Source: Lepas anatifera
Lineage: Eukaryota; Arthropoda; Thecostraca; Lepadidae
Length of the DNA: 64,000 nt
Assembly (NCBI GenBank): GCA_034440635.1
Contig: JAOTON010000767.1
Span: forward strand, 1,984,001-2,048,000
Reading direction: 5' to 3'
Under the pieces are notes generated by a model that worked only from the letters and a program-made list of their open reading frames with translations, ran no database searches and was not told the DNA's origin. Shown here in pieces: positions 11,872-23,647 of the stretch. The translations under genes and the position numbers were made by a program. Within the stretch, counting starts at the first letter, position 1, and the number at the start of each line of letters is the position of its first letter.

Positions 11872-12505
11872 GAGGTTTCCAAGACCAGCTAGGGGGCCGG
11901 TTAAATTTTCCTGTTTCATATTAAAGTTGTTTATATTTTCATATCCGTTGCGGGGGCCTACCACAGAGAAGTGGGAGAGGGAGAGCAGTGGCCCCTCAAC
12001 CCACCCAACCCCTCCCAATATATGCCTGTGAGTATGGATTTAGGAATTAGGTGGTACAACCAATTAGCTGGAATTAGGAGTTAGCTGGGATTGGGTACCA
12101 CGAAGCCGACTGCTACAACTAGCAGTAACTAGTTTTTGCGTATGACTAGGTGTGATGCTGATGTCGAAAACAGATCCCTGTAAACTAGAATAATAAAAAA
12201 TCGCGTGGGCTGATAAGGTCACAACAGAGCAACAGCATCCCAGTCAGTTGCCAGAACTTGGCACAGGAGAGGTCCCGTTTGTAGCGCGCGTCACAAATCG
12301 AATATCGGAAAGGATTTCCGAACCATGCTGGTAAATTCGAACAGATTGACCGTAGAAAAAATTGGGTGATATTGGAACAGGATATGAATTAATGCTTTCA
12401 TTTTGGGGTCTATACTCTTTTTTAGCGTGTTTTTATCTGACTCCGATCAGATGTGGACTGATAACCTCCATTTCAGGATAGGTTGGCTCGCATTATTGGG
12501 AAAGC
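11872..12505. other. No recognised feature
   Basis: Begins with AAGAGG... after the family A TTAA. It contains a short internal repetition of TTAGCTGGAATTAGG-like words near 12040-12090. No exon or element termini are seen. Confidence 0.3.
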
Positions 12506-12957
12506 TTAAAGGGAATGTGGCACCTTCAAAACGTGATTTTAACTGAGATAGCCAAGTTGTAAAGCAAGTCGGAAAACCCGGTACTCTATATATCATTTGT
12601 CTTGGAACTCGATATTTCCGTAGAAAAAAAACTAAAAACTACCCGAAATGTACCTCTCATGTACCTCTCGCCAGGCGGCCATTGTTGTGAACTGCTGGTG
12701 TGACAACATATGCTGACGTCACGATGAGCATCTGCCAATCGAAGCCCTTGAAACATTTTAATTGTGGTTGCCAGATCGTGACATCATCCAGAGGAAGATA
12801 TTTATTTATTTTCCTAAAAGAGTATTTTAAAAATCAAAATTTTGACCTGATTGTACATTTTACAGATAAATCATGAGTGGTTTCATTATTGTCGGCTAAA
12901 AGTACGCCTAATTACACTAAATTCCAGGATTCAACCAAGGTGCCACATTCCCTTTAA
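12506..12957. mobile_element. TTAA-flanked MITE, 452 bp (family H)
   Basis: TTAA at 12506-12509 is followed by AGGGAATGTGGCACCTT, whose exact complement precedes TTAA at 12954-12957. The interior is AT-rich and non-coding. Ends and size differ from the GC-rich families, so it is a separate TTAA family with perfect 17-bp inverted repeats. It lies about 400 bp upstream of the transporter start codon. Confidence 0.8.
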
Positions 12958-13356
12958 GAGCGACTCGCTAAGATCATAACTCTTTTTGTCTGTGAAGAAC
13001 TGTTTGATTGGTCCAACAGCTGATGTACATGTACATACTCCTTGTCTGGCCGTTCTCGTCAATCCAGTTGGATAAAATTCCTGCAATACCGATGGGCTGC
13101 AACAGCGGATGCTACGTGAAATACCGCATGCCGCACTAGCCCGGTGGCCCACCGTCGCTTTTTTAGATATACAGCCACAGAGCCCAGTCGGCAGCGGCGA
13201 TCGGCGGTGTAGGGACCTTGTCAACCGCTCCCGGGTGACACCAGACTGTCGCTCACTGACGCGCGCCAGCAAACCGGTGATTAGCTCACAAATCAGTGAC
13301 GTAGAAAACGACCACCACGCATTAATTTGGCCAAAGAAGCTTGATTGTCGACGGTC
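12958..13356 (+). promoter_or_regulatory. Immediate 5' flank of the SLC22 transporter gene
   Basis: The 400 bp between the family H MITE and the start codon must hold the proximal promoter and 5' leader if the leader is not spliced. No convincing TATA box or initiator was identified. An in-frame TGA at 13342-13344 bars extension of the coding region upstream. Regulatory function is inferred from position only. Confidence 0.35.
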
Positions 13357-14593
13357 ATGCGTCGTGGAAGTGTCGGGTCAGTCGAAGGAGAGGGACGAAG
13401 TGAACTGGAGATGAAACATGACAATGTGGCCCATCCTCCCAGCGATGCCGATGCCCGATTTGAAGCGCTGCTGGAGCTCTGTGGCAACGCTGGGAGGCTG
13501 CAGTGGCGGATCCTGCTTCTGACTTCGCTGGCCTGCTCCTTCAACAGCCTACATACTTTTAGCAGTGTCTTTCTGGGCGCCACGCCGGATTTTTGGTGCA
13601 CTCCGGACAACGCTACCGTAGCTGGCGACAGCGAACCCATCCTGTCGCAAATGTCGCCGGGAAACAGCAGTCAGTCACGCATGCAGTGCGAGAGGCAGGT
13701 GTCAGACGGAAACGGCAGCCTGACCAGCGTCGACTGCCAGGATTGGACATTCGACACCTCCCGGTACAAGTCCACCGTGGTCACCGAGTGGTCCTTAATA
13801 TGCGATCGCCGAGCACTTTACGCTACCGTGCAGGCCACTTTCATGTTGAGCAAGCTGGTGTTTTACCCAGTGTGTGGGGCGATGAGCGACCGGTGGGGTC
13901 GGAGGCGGGTGGCACTGCCGCTATCCGTTCTTATGCTGCTGGTCGGCTGCGCCATCCCTCTTAGCAATCACTACGCCGTCTTCATTGTGTTGCGCATGCT
14001 GCTGGCAATGGCGGCTGCTCTCTCGACGCCGCTATACACCCTCACCGTTGAGGTGTTCGGGCCGCGCTCGCGAGCTAACGCCGGCATTCTCATATTTGTG
14101 CCCTTCTCCTGGAGCCTGGTGGTTCTGTCCGGGCTCGCTTACCTGATTCGCGATTGGCGTTACTTGCAACTGGCAATATCACTGCCCTCAGTTGCCGGCG
14201 TGGTCGCTGTCTTTCTGCTGCCGGAGTCACCTCGCTGGCTAGCTGCGCGTGGTAGAGGAAAGGAGGCGCTGCACGTGCTGAAGAGTATAGCCAGGGTCAA
14301 TAAGAAGCAGCTGCCCCGGACGAAGAGCTGCTGAGAAAGCTGGAATTGTGCCGGAGATCAGAGGCGGTACCAGCGGCGGGACAGAGTGGCGAAGAGCAGT
14401 ACAGCCGTTTTGGTGGCCCCGTGATGCGGTGCCGTATGCTAGTCAGTGCCTTGGTGTTTATTGCAACCAACCTGATGTACTACGGCATACAGTTCGACTC
14501 AGCCCAGCTCAGTGGGAATCCTTTCCTGGCGCTGGCCCTCTCCGGACTGGTGCAGGTGCCTGCCAATTTCGTTGGCGTGCCCATCGTCAACAG
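13357..14593 (+). CDS. SLC22-family organic cation transporter, coding exon 1 (with frameshift)
   Basis: The product is a 12-helix major facilitator of the plasma membrane that moves organic ions. From the ATG at 13357 (TGA in frame just upstream), residues 52-73 form helix 1. A large extracellular loop follows with cysteines and N-glycosylation sites NATV, NSSQ and NGSL. STVVTEW (139-145) and GAMSDRWGRRR (174-184) are family signatures, and LPESPRWLAARGR (288-300) marks the loop after helix 6. After residue 320 the frame breaks in CCCC at 14314-14317. One added C would give LPPDEELLRK and restore the frame through helices 7-8. The exon ends at CAACAG|GTAAGC. Substrate cannot be predicted. 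Either the assembly lost one base or this copy is inactive. Confidence 0.9.
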
Positions 14594-14634
14594 GTAAGCG
14601 TGTCGACATTTACGCCATCTTACACTAGCTCATT

Positions 14635-15340
14635 TTAACACGCACACAGACGGGGTTGGAGCCACACTTGCATTGACGGTACACTTGCATTGACGGGGCA
14701 GATCCTCCGTAATAGCGATACATGATAGGAAGAAAACAGGGGGAATCTGCGTGTGGTGAAAAATTTTGCAGCTTATCGACCCTCCGAATGCAAGGGTTAC
14801 ATTGCCCCCACCAACTCTTTCCCTGTTGGAATATTTTCTGAGGAGGTAGCACACGCACCGGTGGGTCTCCGAGCCACCTTCGCCCTGGTGGTGGGGGGCG
14901 TTCAAACACCACCCACAAACTCGACTCCTTAGCGGGACAGCGAAAAAAACACAAACGCTGATGGGTAGCTCATAACAATTCATGAAGAAACTTTTTGGCT
15001 CAGGCCAATATCGAGGTCATGACAGGTCTAATAAGGTGGCATGGTAAAGAAGTGTTTCTGGGCTCTAGCGTCTGACAGAGTTGAGTTAGAATCATTTTTA
15101 GGCACAATCTGCTTCCTGTCGTCACGGAGAATCAAATGATGCATGATATAAATATACTGGGTCAAAAAATAAAATGACCTGACCTGAGGTCAGGTCTAGG
15201 CCACCAGCTGACCTTACATGGTCAATATGCATACATCAATCGACTTGCGTAATCTTCTAAACGTAATGGTATCAAAATACGAACTTTATCATCATCTTCT
15301 CCAAAATTGTTGACCCAAGTCTGAAAGACCATAGAAGAGA
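14635..15340 (-). mobile_element. Fragments of TTAA families B and D, fused
   Basis: TTAA at 14635-14638 starts a family B-like terminus (TTAACACGC, with a duplicated CTTGCATTGACGG phrase). From about 14840 the sequence follows the inverse of family D (GGGTCTCCGAGCCACC, GGGGGGCGTTCAAAC, later a TGACCT/AGGTCA palindrome at 15175-15196). No second TTAA was found. It looks like one truncated element inserted beside another. Confidence 0.6.
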
Positions 15341-15914
15341 AACCTTTCCTGTAGCGGAACCCTAAGTCTTAGGGATCCGCCGCAGGAAAGATATCTTTAT
15401 ATGTTTTTATGTTTGTTGGTGTTGTTATTGGTAATACTGGAGATGTTGTTAGATGCTTTTGAAATGTTTTTGTTTTATTTTGTCTTCTTATCATCCGTCA
15501 TTTACGATTTATATCCGAAAAGGTGCAGAATCCTCAAATTGGCTGTGCCTTGGTTGCAGTCTCCACAGGGCTGGCACGCGCCTCACCGAGCCTTGCTAGT
15601 ATTTGTATGGCGTAGACGGTGAACGGGTGCAGACTCGGCTCGTCGATATTTGCACCTGCCCATGATTGCACATCAATAGTTCGGAAATACACACCCCGGT
15701 TAGATTCAAATTTTCTGCAGTTTTTTAGTTCTTTTCGTTACAAAAAAATCGTTGAACCCAAAAGTTATTGACAACGGCTCAGCACAGAGTGTGTCATTTC
15801 GACCTTTTACCCGGTGGTGACATTTTTTTGTCGCTGACATGAATAATTTTCGAGTAATGGCCAAAAAGCAAAAATTTAACATAATATCCCCCTACCTCAA
15901 AGAAGCTCTCTTTG
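15341..15914. other. No recognised feature
   Basis: T-rich stretch near 15390-15480 with a leucine/phenylalanine-rich open frame that is compositional. No element boundary was recognised before the TTAA at 15915. Confidence 0.3.
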
Positions 15915-16962
15915 TTAATAGGCGCCCAAATGGGGGGGCGACCCTCCTAGATTTCCCCAATACCGCAAAAAAAACTAAGAAACGCAGAACAACGAAACTT
16001 ACAGTACCTTATTCCTGATCAATTTTACGCATCTGACCAAATTTTTTAGGTCAGGTCATGTCAGGTCAAGGAGCTATTTAAGGTCAAGTGACCCGACCTC
16101 AAAACCAAAAATCCCGAGTTTGAAATGCCGTCTAAGGAACATCTGACAACCGATCAGTTTCAAACTTTTACAATATGATAACGTCTTACAGTTTAAAAAT
16201 ATTCAATCTCGGAATTTTGATATTGTTGACCTAAGGTGGGGTCAATTTTTGGTCACCCCAGTTTTAAGTCTATGGTGAAAAATTGAAAGGGCTCGTTTTC
16301 AGTAAATACCGGATATATAAAGCTAAAAAACTTCTCAACGTGTATTCTTACCAAGATCTTGACAACAAAAATAAGTTTTTTGACAAACTGACCTCTCAAA
16401 GATCATGTCAGGTCACGGGAGCATACAGTGATTGTTTTTCCAATAACTTCTCACTGAATCGGGATAAAGCTCTTATTTTGCTTGCATTGTGTTTATATTG
16501 TCACGGGGAGTCGATTGATATGCAACATGACCATACCAGGTCACCCTGTGACCCTGACCTTGCTCAATGCTAGGTCATTGTCACAATTTGACCTAGCAAA
16601 TTCATATTATACATCATTCGATTTGCCACGATCAGAAGAATTCAATGATGCATAAATGTTTGCTCTAACTTTGCTGAGTAAACATCTAGAGGTGGAAACG
16701 TACACTGTCCTGTTGTAAGCCTATGGAACCTTCTTTGACCTATAATGACCTGAATATTGACCCGACATAACAAAAATTTTCCATAATTTCTTTTTCTCTT
16801 GTCAAGAGCTTTTGAACACCGTAGGTAATTTTCCTTTAGCTTTCCTGGAAAATAAGATACGGAGGGAGGGCGAAAAACACCCCCCCCAACGGGGCGTGTC
16901 ATGCCAGGAACCCCAGCGGGGTGCATGTCAATGCTGCATGCGCGTGCCAAAGCGATTTGGTA
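15915..16962 (+). mobile_element. TTAA family C element, right end decayed
   Basis: Starts at TTAA 15915-15918 with a GC-rich terminus, then aligns with 23644-24667: a CCCCAATACCGCAAAAA-like block, GGTCAGGTCATGTCAGG, and a TGACCT/AGGTCA-rich right half. The right terminus keeps two AACCCCAGCGGGG-like and CGCGTG phrases, but the final TTAA appears as CCAA near 16958-16961. Confidence 0.75.
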
Positions 16963-17005
16963 TCCACCATATAGCGAGCATTCATAAGAACAGTACGGTG
17001 CAAAA

Positions 17006-18255
17006 TTAACCCTATTTCCGGCAGGGGGGGGCTAATATTGCCCCCCTTCAGGTTTTTCGAGAATATCTCCGAAACGGCTTGCGATAGAACTTTGAAACTT
17101 CCTGACTTTTCCTAAAACTAGTACAGGCAGGTTTTCTGAAATTTTCAAGATTATATATTTACCAGGGGCGGAGCTATGGCTGGGTTTTTGGGGAGGTTCT
17201 ATCCACAAACCAAGTATTATCGTATGCGATGGGTTTTTTTGTAAAAGGAAGCCGTCTCTGCTGATCCTGATACCAGTTATATGGTTTTATTATATCATTT
17301 TTTATGTGAGATGATAGTGCATTCACAATTGTCACTATTTGTATTCATCAGGGGCGGTTACAGCAGTTCAAAATGGGGGGAATGTTATCAAGAAGGACTA
17401 AACGTTAGTAGGTGAGAAGACTGCTTACAGCCGTGCCAGGGCGAATACAATTGGGTATATGAAAATTCAAAATAGTTATAACCCAATTCTAGATTACCAG
17501 AGGCGTGTCCAGTCACTACACATTTTCAAAATGTATATTCCCAGCCAGTATCACCGCCGCGACTCAATATCGTTGTATATTGAAAATGTGTTTCCAATCA
17601 CCCCCACCCCCCGCGACGAGTCCTTGATCCGCCTATGTCACCCCCTTTCCCAGAGCTGCCATGGGAGGGTAAAAATTATCAGAAATTAAATTTCAACTGG
17701 TCGAGGGACTAATATACTCATGCATACCATTCGCATATTGTTGGTATGTATTTTACCCCACTGTTTTACCTTACTGCATCCGCCCCTGATGAGTTTTTCA
17801 CTTTTTTCTCATTTATTTATGTGTCAAAGATGCCAAGCAGTATATGACGGCTTCTAATCCGCGTAACAATAACTTTTAAGGTTGTATATATTTCCCCTCA
17901 TAGTCCTGGTCCTGGAACTGCCATTGAATTTCGAATTTTCGCGTAACTCGAGTATATGAAAATTTTGGGTCAATTATTTGTAAATCTGAACTAGTTTTGT
18001 GAAAATCGTACAAAAGAGACAAGGGTTATGGAAAATCTAAAAAATACACAAAAATTTTATATTTTGCACGACCTTCTCCTTAAAAATCAACATTTTGAAA
18101 TTTTCTTTTTTCAAAATAAAGTTTAGCAGCAGAGGAATCTATGGCACTTTGAATTTTCAAAATCGGCCGGTTAGATTACGAGATCTTAGGGGGGCCGATA
18201 TTGCCCCCCTTGCCGGAAATAGGGGTAGCCGGGAGCCTGACGGAAATAGGGTTAA
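17006..18255. mobile_element. TTAA-flanked element with GGAAATAGGG ends (family F)
   Basis: TTAA 17006-17009 plus CCCTATTTCCGGCAG mirrors the right end, where CGGAAATAGGG precedes TTAA 18252-18255. Both ends carry near-palindromes with ATATTG at the centre between G and C runs (about 17024-17047 and 18190-18210). The interior is AT-rich and includes a possible secondary insertion at 17349-17788. Confidence 0.75.
17349..17788. mobile_element. Possible hAT-like MITE with CAGGGGCGG ends
   Basis: CAGGGGCGG at 17349-17357 and its complement at 17780-17788 face inward. A second CAGGGGCGG at 17163 could be an alternative left end. CAGGGGCGG-type ends occur in hAT MITEs, but no 8-bp duplication was found, so the boundaries are tentative. 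Confidence 0.4.
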
Positions 18256-19435
18256 CGGCAAAACATCTGTTTGGGATATCATGGCACATCCTTAAATTTT
18301 CCCGAAAACTTCACCTCTTCATTATTGAAGGGGCATGCACGTGCACATGGGAGGCATAGCTCTCGTGGTGATCGGTGCACTGCAGCTACTTTGCTGGCGC
18401 AGAGACGTGTACCAAATTTCCGCCCCATCGAGCCAGTAGTTTGAGATATCGAAGAGGGGTATCAGCGTGAATGCTAAATATGCTCACCCCTTTCCCGTGC
18501 ACCTGTGAGTGAGCCGAGCGTTTTGACTTAGGATGAAATTGACCTTTACCACGAACATCACAGTATTTTTGCTCCCTGCACACCAAGTGTGGGCCTTTTC
18601 AAAGCAGGAAAAACTGAGTTATGATGAAATAAGCGATGAAAATTTGATGACTTAACATGCGCCTGTTTTTGTACGAGCCACGAGCTTCAACCATCATAGA
18701 TGTGTTCACTCAGTAATCGAATTGATCAGGCTATAATATGATGAAGACCCGTCAAAGCATGTGGCACTCTTTCTGAGATGTAAGTCTTTTATTGGCATGA
18801 CGACTGGAAAACACTATGTTGTTTTTCCTTTTTGGCTTGGTTTTCTCCCCCTCAAACACCCGTTTAAGATCCGCCTCTGCAGTCCGTAACAGGTGGTGTC
18901 CCAAATTTGCAGGTGGTAGACAGGCTGTCGGTAACCGCAGATAAGCACCAAGAGCACGACTGGCAGCTCTGACCACATTGTCAACGTGACGGCTGAAGCT
19001 GCGCTTGCAGTGTATGACAACGCTGCGATCTGGAATTTCACTGACACACTCCTGAGCTATGCCACAGAGAGAACAGGGATGTGTGTGATTCACCTAGATT
19101 TTGCGAGCAACGAAGGCAATTGTTTTGCATTTAGAATGATCCATTTATATATTATTTCCACCCCGCAGACGGTACGCCAGATTTGACCTGCACTGGTGAC
19201 CTGGCCTGAGATGACCCAACCTTAAGATTATGGCCTCGTTTCACCCAAGAATTGGTTATGAAGATACATGAGACAAAACTAATCGTTATATGTTTTGTTT
19301 TCCTTTTGTCTTACCTCCCTTAGATCCGTCACTGGACTTTCTCTTGGAAAAAACATCAGCTCATGAATCAATTTCAAATAGGCTGGTGTCTTAACCTCTA
19401 ACGGGCACTTTTCAAAGTTGGTGTTGTTCAAAATT
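18256..19435. other. Mostly unrecognised; minus-strand open frame and a family B scrap
   Basis: A 113-residue minus-strand frame (18752-19093) contains CKRSFSRHVDNVVRAASRAL. It distantly recalls the region after the catalytic motif in LINE reverse transcriptases, but this is too weak to call. A 50-bp scrap of family B (GACCTGCACTGGTGACC...) lies at about 19182-19232. Nothing else was recognised. Confidence 0.35.
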
Positions 19436-19647
19436 GGTCCTACAGTAATAATAATAATAATTGTTGGGGCTTAACGACGCACCAACTGCCAGGGTCATAC
19501 GGCGTCGCCAACTCTCACCCTGTTGGAAGGGATTTTTGAGATCAGATCGACTTATCCAGAGGCTCCGCCGGGACTTGAACCCGGTACCGGTGGCTTAGAA
19601 GACAAGGGTGCTATCCACTCAGCCACCTCATCCCCGGTCCTACAGTA
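19436..19647 (-). mobile_element. tRNA-derived SINE with 12-bp target duplication
   Basis: The body is 19448-19635. GGTCCTACAGTA is duplicated exactly at 19436-19447 and 19636-19647. On the minus strand the head contains TGGCTTAGAAG/GTGGCTGAGTGGATAGC-type A-box sequence and a B box GGTTCAAGTCC. The body has AACAGGGTGAGAGTTGGC, and the tail is (ATT)n after CCCCAACAATT. Same family as 33791-33976 and, truncated, 26886-27000. Confidence 0.88.
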
Positions 19648-20537
19648 GTTCCCATTGTTACGATGCCTTAAGATATTGCACCTTTTCACAGCACAACTTG
19701 GGGGTTTCCTTTGCATTATTTATTGAAATGATTCAGTATTTTCCTTACTTGTCTGGGCCTATCATGTTAATTAATCATTCAGTTGCTATACTCCTAGCGT
19801 TAGGATTGCTTAAGACATGCCTTACCAAGAAAACTTTGCAAAACGAAAAGAGCATTCTAAAAAAAACCGCCAAACAAACGAAAGTTACGACGTGTTTTTT
19901 CGTTGCACGCTGATGTTAACGCACTAAATTCAGTGCAACATTAGCGCTAGCTGCTTCCGATGCCTCTACTGGGGCACAGCTAAGTACAATGGGAGTTGGG
20001 ATTTAAGTGGTTTTGAGATGCATCAGGGATTGCCTTTGGATGTGCTCGGCGTAGTAAAACGTTTCCCGGACTTGGAAGGGTGAGAGCCCTGACCAGGCTC
20101 AAAGCAAGCAGTTCATAAAATTTGGGCCCGCTTAGGATCAGGGGTGTAACTTTGTAAAAATCTTTAGGGGTGTTTTTCCCTAGCTGACCCATACAATTTT
20201 ACTGGCGGTGTTAGGGGATGAAAAACGTTTAAAGAGGGTAAAAACCCTACACTTTTGTCCTTAAACCTTATACCTCTGTTCTGCGGCATTAAAGTAAACA
20301 CCCCTCCCGCAAAATTCTCACTCACACGGGCAAAGGCAAAGGTGCTTTGCACAGAATGCCTTATAAAAAGTCCTTAACTAATTAGCTAACCCTTTGGTTG
20401 AAACATCTCTTATGCCTTTTTTCTTCCTTTATTTGCACTCCATACTGTTCCCCCTCGGATCAAAAAATATTTTGGCCCCTGGTTTGAGCATTTGGGGGAG
20501 TATGACACTAATGCCCTTCCCTGGATCCGCCAGTGAC
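19648..20537. other. No recognised feature
   Basis: No exon, RNA gene or element terminus was recognised. Short open frames on both strands lack motifs. Confidence 0.3.
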
Positions 20538-21384
20538 TTAACACGCGCATTGACGGGGGTCTGAGCCACCTTCGCATTGACGGGGGGCGGGTACCCGCCC
20601 CCTAAGATCTCGAGAACCACGGTAGATAGCGAAAAACGGTAAACGGCGTGGGGCTGCCCATCCACTTCTCCATCGAAAACATTGGAACCATTTTTTTTGT
20701 CAGGTCACATTTAAGGTCACGAGAGGTCAAAACATGCCCGTCATAGGGATAACATGTAAAATTCAGTTTTTCGGGCATTACATCTGAACAAGTAAAGATA
20801 GAGCAAAACGACTTGAACTGTATGAATCCTCTTAGCAAGCCAAATCGAATGATATATAAGTTGACCTTGCTAGGTCAAATCAAGGATTTGACCTGACCTG
20901 AGGTCAGGTCAGGGTCAAATTATATAAAATGCATATCATTAGAACCGCATAGCCCAGGCGAGTCTAATGCAGCTAAAATAAATGCTCTATCACCATCAGT
21001 TACTGAGTTATTCCGTAAAAACCATTTTTCTCATGTATTTCCAATAGAGAGGTCATGCCTCGTACCTGACCTTAGGTCATCGATATCAAAAATACCGGAA
21101 CATATGTTAGAGAACTCAGTGGGGCCATTATGTGATATGAGTTTCAATCGGATAAGTTCACCCTGCTCCGATTTATGCTATCTTAAACTTTTTTGAGGTC
21201 GGGTCACTTGGCCTGTACTGGTGACCTGACCTGAGATGACCTGACCTTAGAATTTTCACAGAAGTTGTAAAAATGATGAGGGAAAAGGTATACCAAGTAC
21301 GGCGGCGCTACGCGCCGCCGTTTTTCTACTGTCTTCGAAAAACCCGAGGGGGCGGGTACCCGCCCCCGTCAATGCGCGTGTTAA
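20538..21384 (+). mobile_element. TTAA family B element, full length
   Basis: TTAA at 20538-20541 and 21381-21384. It has the same termini, GGCGGGTACCCGCC palindromes, GGCGGCGCTACGCGCCGCC hairpin (about 21301) and half-site palindrome (20889-20911) as 2701-3555 and 47841-48686. No coding capacity. Confidence 0.87.
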
Positions 21385-21586
21385 TATACTTTAACACATA
21401 CGCCCAAAAACCGTGGTAGCGGCTGTAACCCTAACTTTCGGACTATGGGGGCAGTGCCCACCATTTTCCACCCGTTCCCGTGCCTTGCTTTCAGCAACAA
21501 ACCAAACGATAAGCCGAGTAACCTTTGTCCCCACCGAAGTCAAAGACCCTTTCCCACAAGTTCAAACTAGTTCCTGCGGGGACGCT

Positions 21587-23647
21587 TTAACCCTCGCCCC
21601 ACGGAGGGGCCATCGATGGCCCCCTTAAGGTTTTTCCGGGATAACAGAAAAAACGAAGAGGCGCAGCACCGCAGTTGAGGGCTCTACCTCTTACTGCATC
21701 ATTTTTCCACCATCCCTGAAATTTTTACCCCGGGTCACCCAAGGTCAGGTCACCAGACGAGGTCAACCAAGGTCACCTCACTTCAAATTCAGAGCTCTGT
21801 AAGAGCTACATTTCGAAGTCGATCGATCTGAAACTTCCTACAATTTATGGCCCCTTCAGGGTCTACAAGGTGTATATCCGGGATTTTTCGATTTCGTGCC
21901 CTGAGGTCAGGTCACGAGGTGACCTCTCCCATTGAAAAAGCATGGGGAAAAACTGTCTTATGATCTAAAAGTCACAAAAGCGATTGAAAATGCTCAGTTT
22001 GATCAGAAAAGCGTTCTTGGACACCCTTTCACGGATTCCAGGAGCCATATTTGCCTTTTGACCTCTCCAAGGTCATCCAAGGTCACCAGGGTTAAAAAAA
22101 CAGTATTTTGACAATAACTTTTGACCTAAAAAAGCTAGAGCGCTGAAACAAACACCATCGTGTTTGTCTCGTCACTGGCTTTCATTTGATATACAACAAG
22201 GTCACTTTCTGACCTTTCGTGACCTCAGGTCACCTTGGGTCACGAGGTGAACTCTGGAGGTCAAACCACTGGCAGGAGGTCTTTACGTTTAACATAACGA
22301 AAAAGGACTGACAATTTCCTATCAAATGTATTTACCAGACCTCAATAGCTCTAATGGCATAAGAGTTATGCCCAGTTTGCTTAAGCATTGCATATTTGAG
22401 TGAAAATAGCCGATATTGACCTAATTTGACCTCTGGAGGTCAAACCATTAACCCTCGCCCCACCGGGGGCCATCGATGGCCCCCCTAAGGTTTTTCCGGG
22501 ATAGCAGAAAAACGACGAGGCGCAGCACCGCGGTTGAGGGCTCTACCTCTCACTGCATCATTTTCCCATCATCCCTGAAATTTTTTACCCCGGGTCACCC
22601 AAGGTCAGGTCACCAGACGAGGTCAACCAAGGTCACCTCACTTCAACTTTAGAGCTCTGTAAGAGCTACATTTCAAAGTCGATCGATTTGAAACTTCCCA
22701 CACTTCATGACCCCTCCAGGGTCTACGAGGTGTATATCCGGGATTTTTCGATTTCGTGCCCTGAGGTCAGGTCACGAGGCAACCTCTCCCATTGGAAAAG
22801 CATGGGGAAAAGCTGTTCATTGATATAAAAGCCACAAAAATTATTGCAAATACTCAGACTGCTCAGAACAGCGTTTTTGGACACCCTTTCACGGATCCCA
22901 GGGGTCATATTTGCCCTTTGACTTTTCCAAGGTCATCCAAGGTCACCAGAGGTCAAAAACAGTATTTTGGCAATAACTTTTGACCTAATTAAGCTAGAGC
23001 GGTGAAACAAACATCATCGTGTTTGTCTTGTCACTGGCTTTCATGTGATATACGGCAAGGTCACTTTCTGACCTTTCGTGACCTCAGGTCATATTAGGTC
23101 AAGAGGTGACCTCTGGAGGTCAAACCACTGGCGGGAGGTCTTTACGTTCCACATAGCGGAAAAAGTACTGGCAATTTTCTATTAAATGTACTTTACCAGG
23201 CCTAAATAGCTCTAATGAAATAAGAGTTATGCCCAGTTTGCTTAATCATTGCATATTTGAGTGAAAATAGCCGATCTTGACCTAATTTGACCTCTGGAGG
23301 TCAAACCATTGACATGAGCACTAAAACATGCGAAGTAATTTCTTACTGAATTCAAGCGAGCTTTCTATTGCACTTTGCAGATTTGCGCTAACGCCCATAT
23401 TTTCGGAGTTAGAGGGGGGCCATCGATGGCCCCCCGGTGGGGCGAAGGTGGCGCCGGACCCCCGGTGGGGCGCGGGTTAACCTGAGCACTAAAACATGTG
23501 AAGTAATTTCTTACTGAATTCACGCGAGCTTTCTATTGCACTTTGCAGATTTGCGCCAACGCCCATATTTTCGGAGTTAGAGAGGGGCCATCGATGGTCC
23601 CCGGTGGGGCGAAGGTGGCGCTGGACCCCCGGTGGGGCGAGGATTAA
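21587..23647 (+). mobile_element. TTAA family A element split by a younger family A copy
   Basis: The left part begins TTAA 21587-21590 with CCCTCGCCCC and runs to 22447. After the inner copy, family A sequence resumes at 23481 exactly where it left off and ends at TTAA 23644-23647. Without the insert the outer element reads AACCATTAACCTGAGCAC, where other family A copies have AACCATTGACCTGAGCAC. A single G-to-A change therefore created the TTAA target. Confidence 0.88.
22448..23480 (+). mobile_element. TTAA family A element, full length, nested inside another A copy
   Basis: TTAA 22448-22451 and 23477-23480 bound 1033 bp in the same orientation as its host. It has the GGGGGCCATCGATGGCCCCC palindrome at the left and a matching ATCGAT palindrome plus two CGGTGGGGCG repeats at the right. 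It is younger than the host element because it interrupts it. Confidence 0.9.

Noticed and set aside
18752..19093. LINE reverse-transcriptase fragment on the minus strand
   Set aside because: Resemblance is limited to about 20 residues and lacks catalytic motifs.
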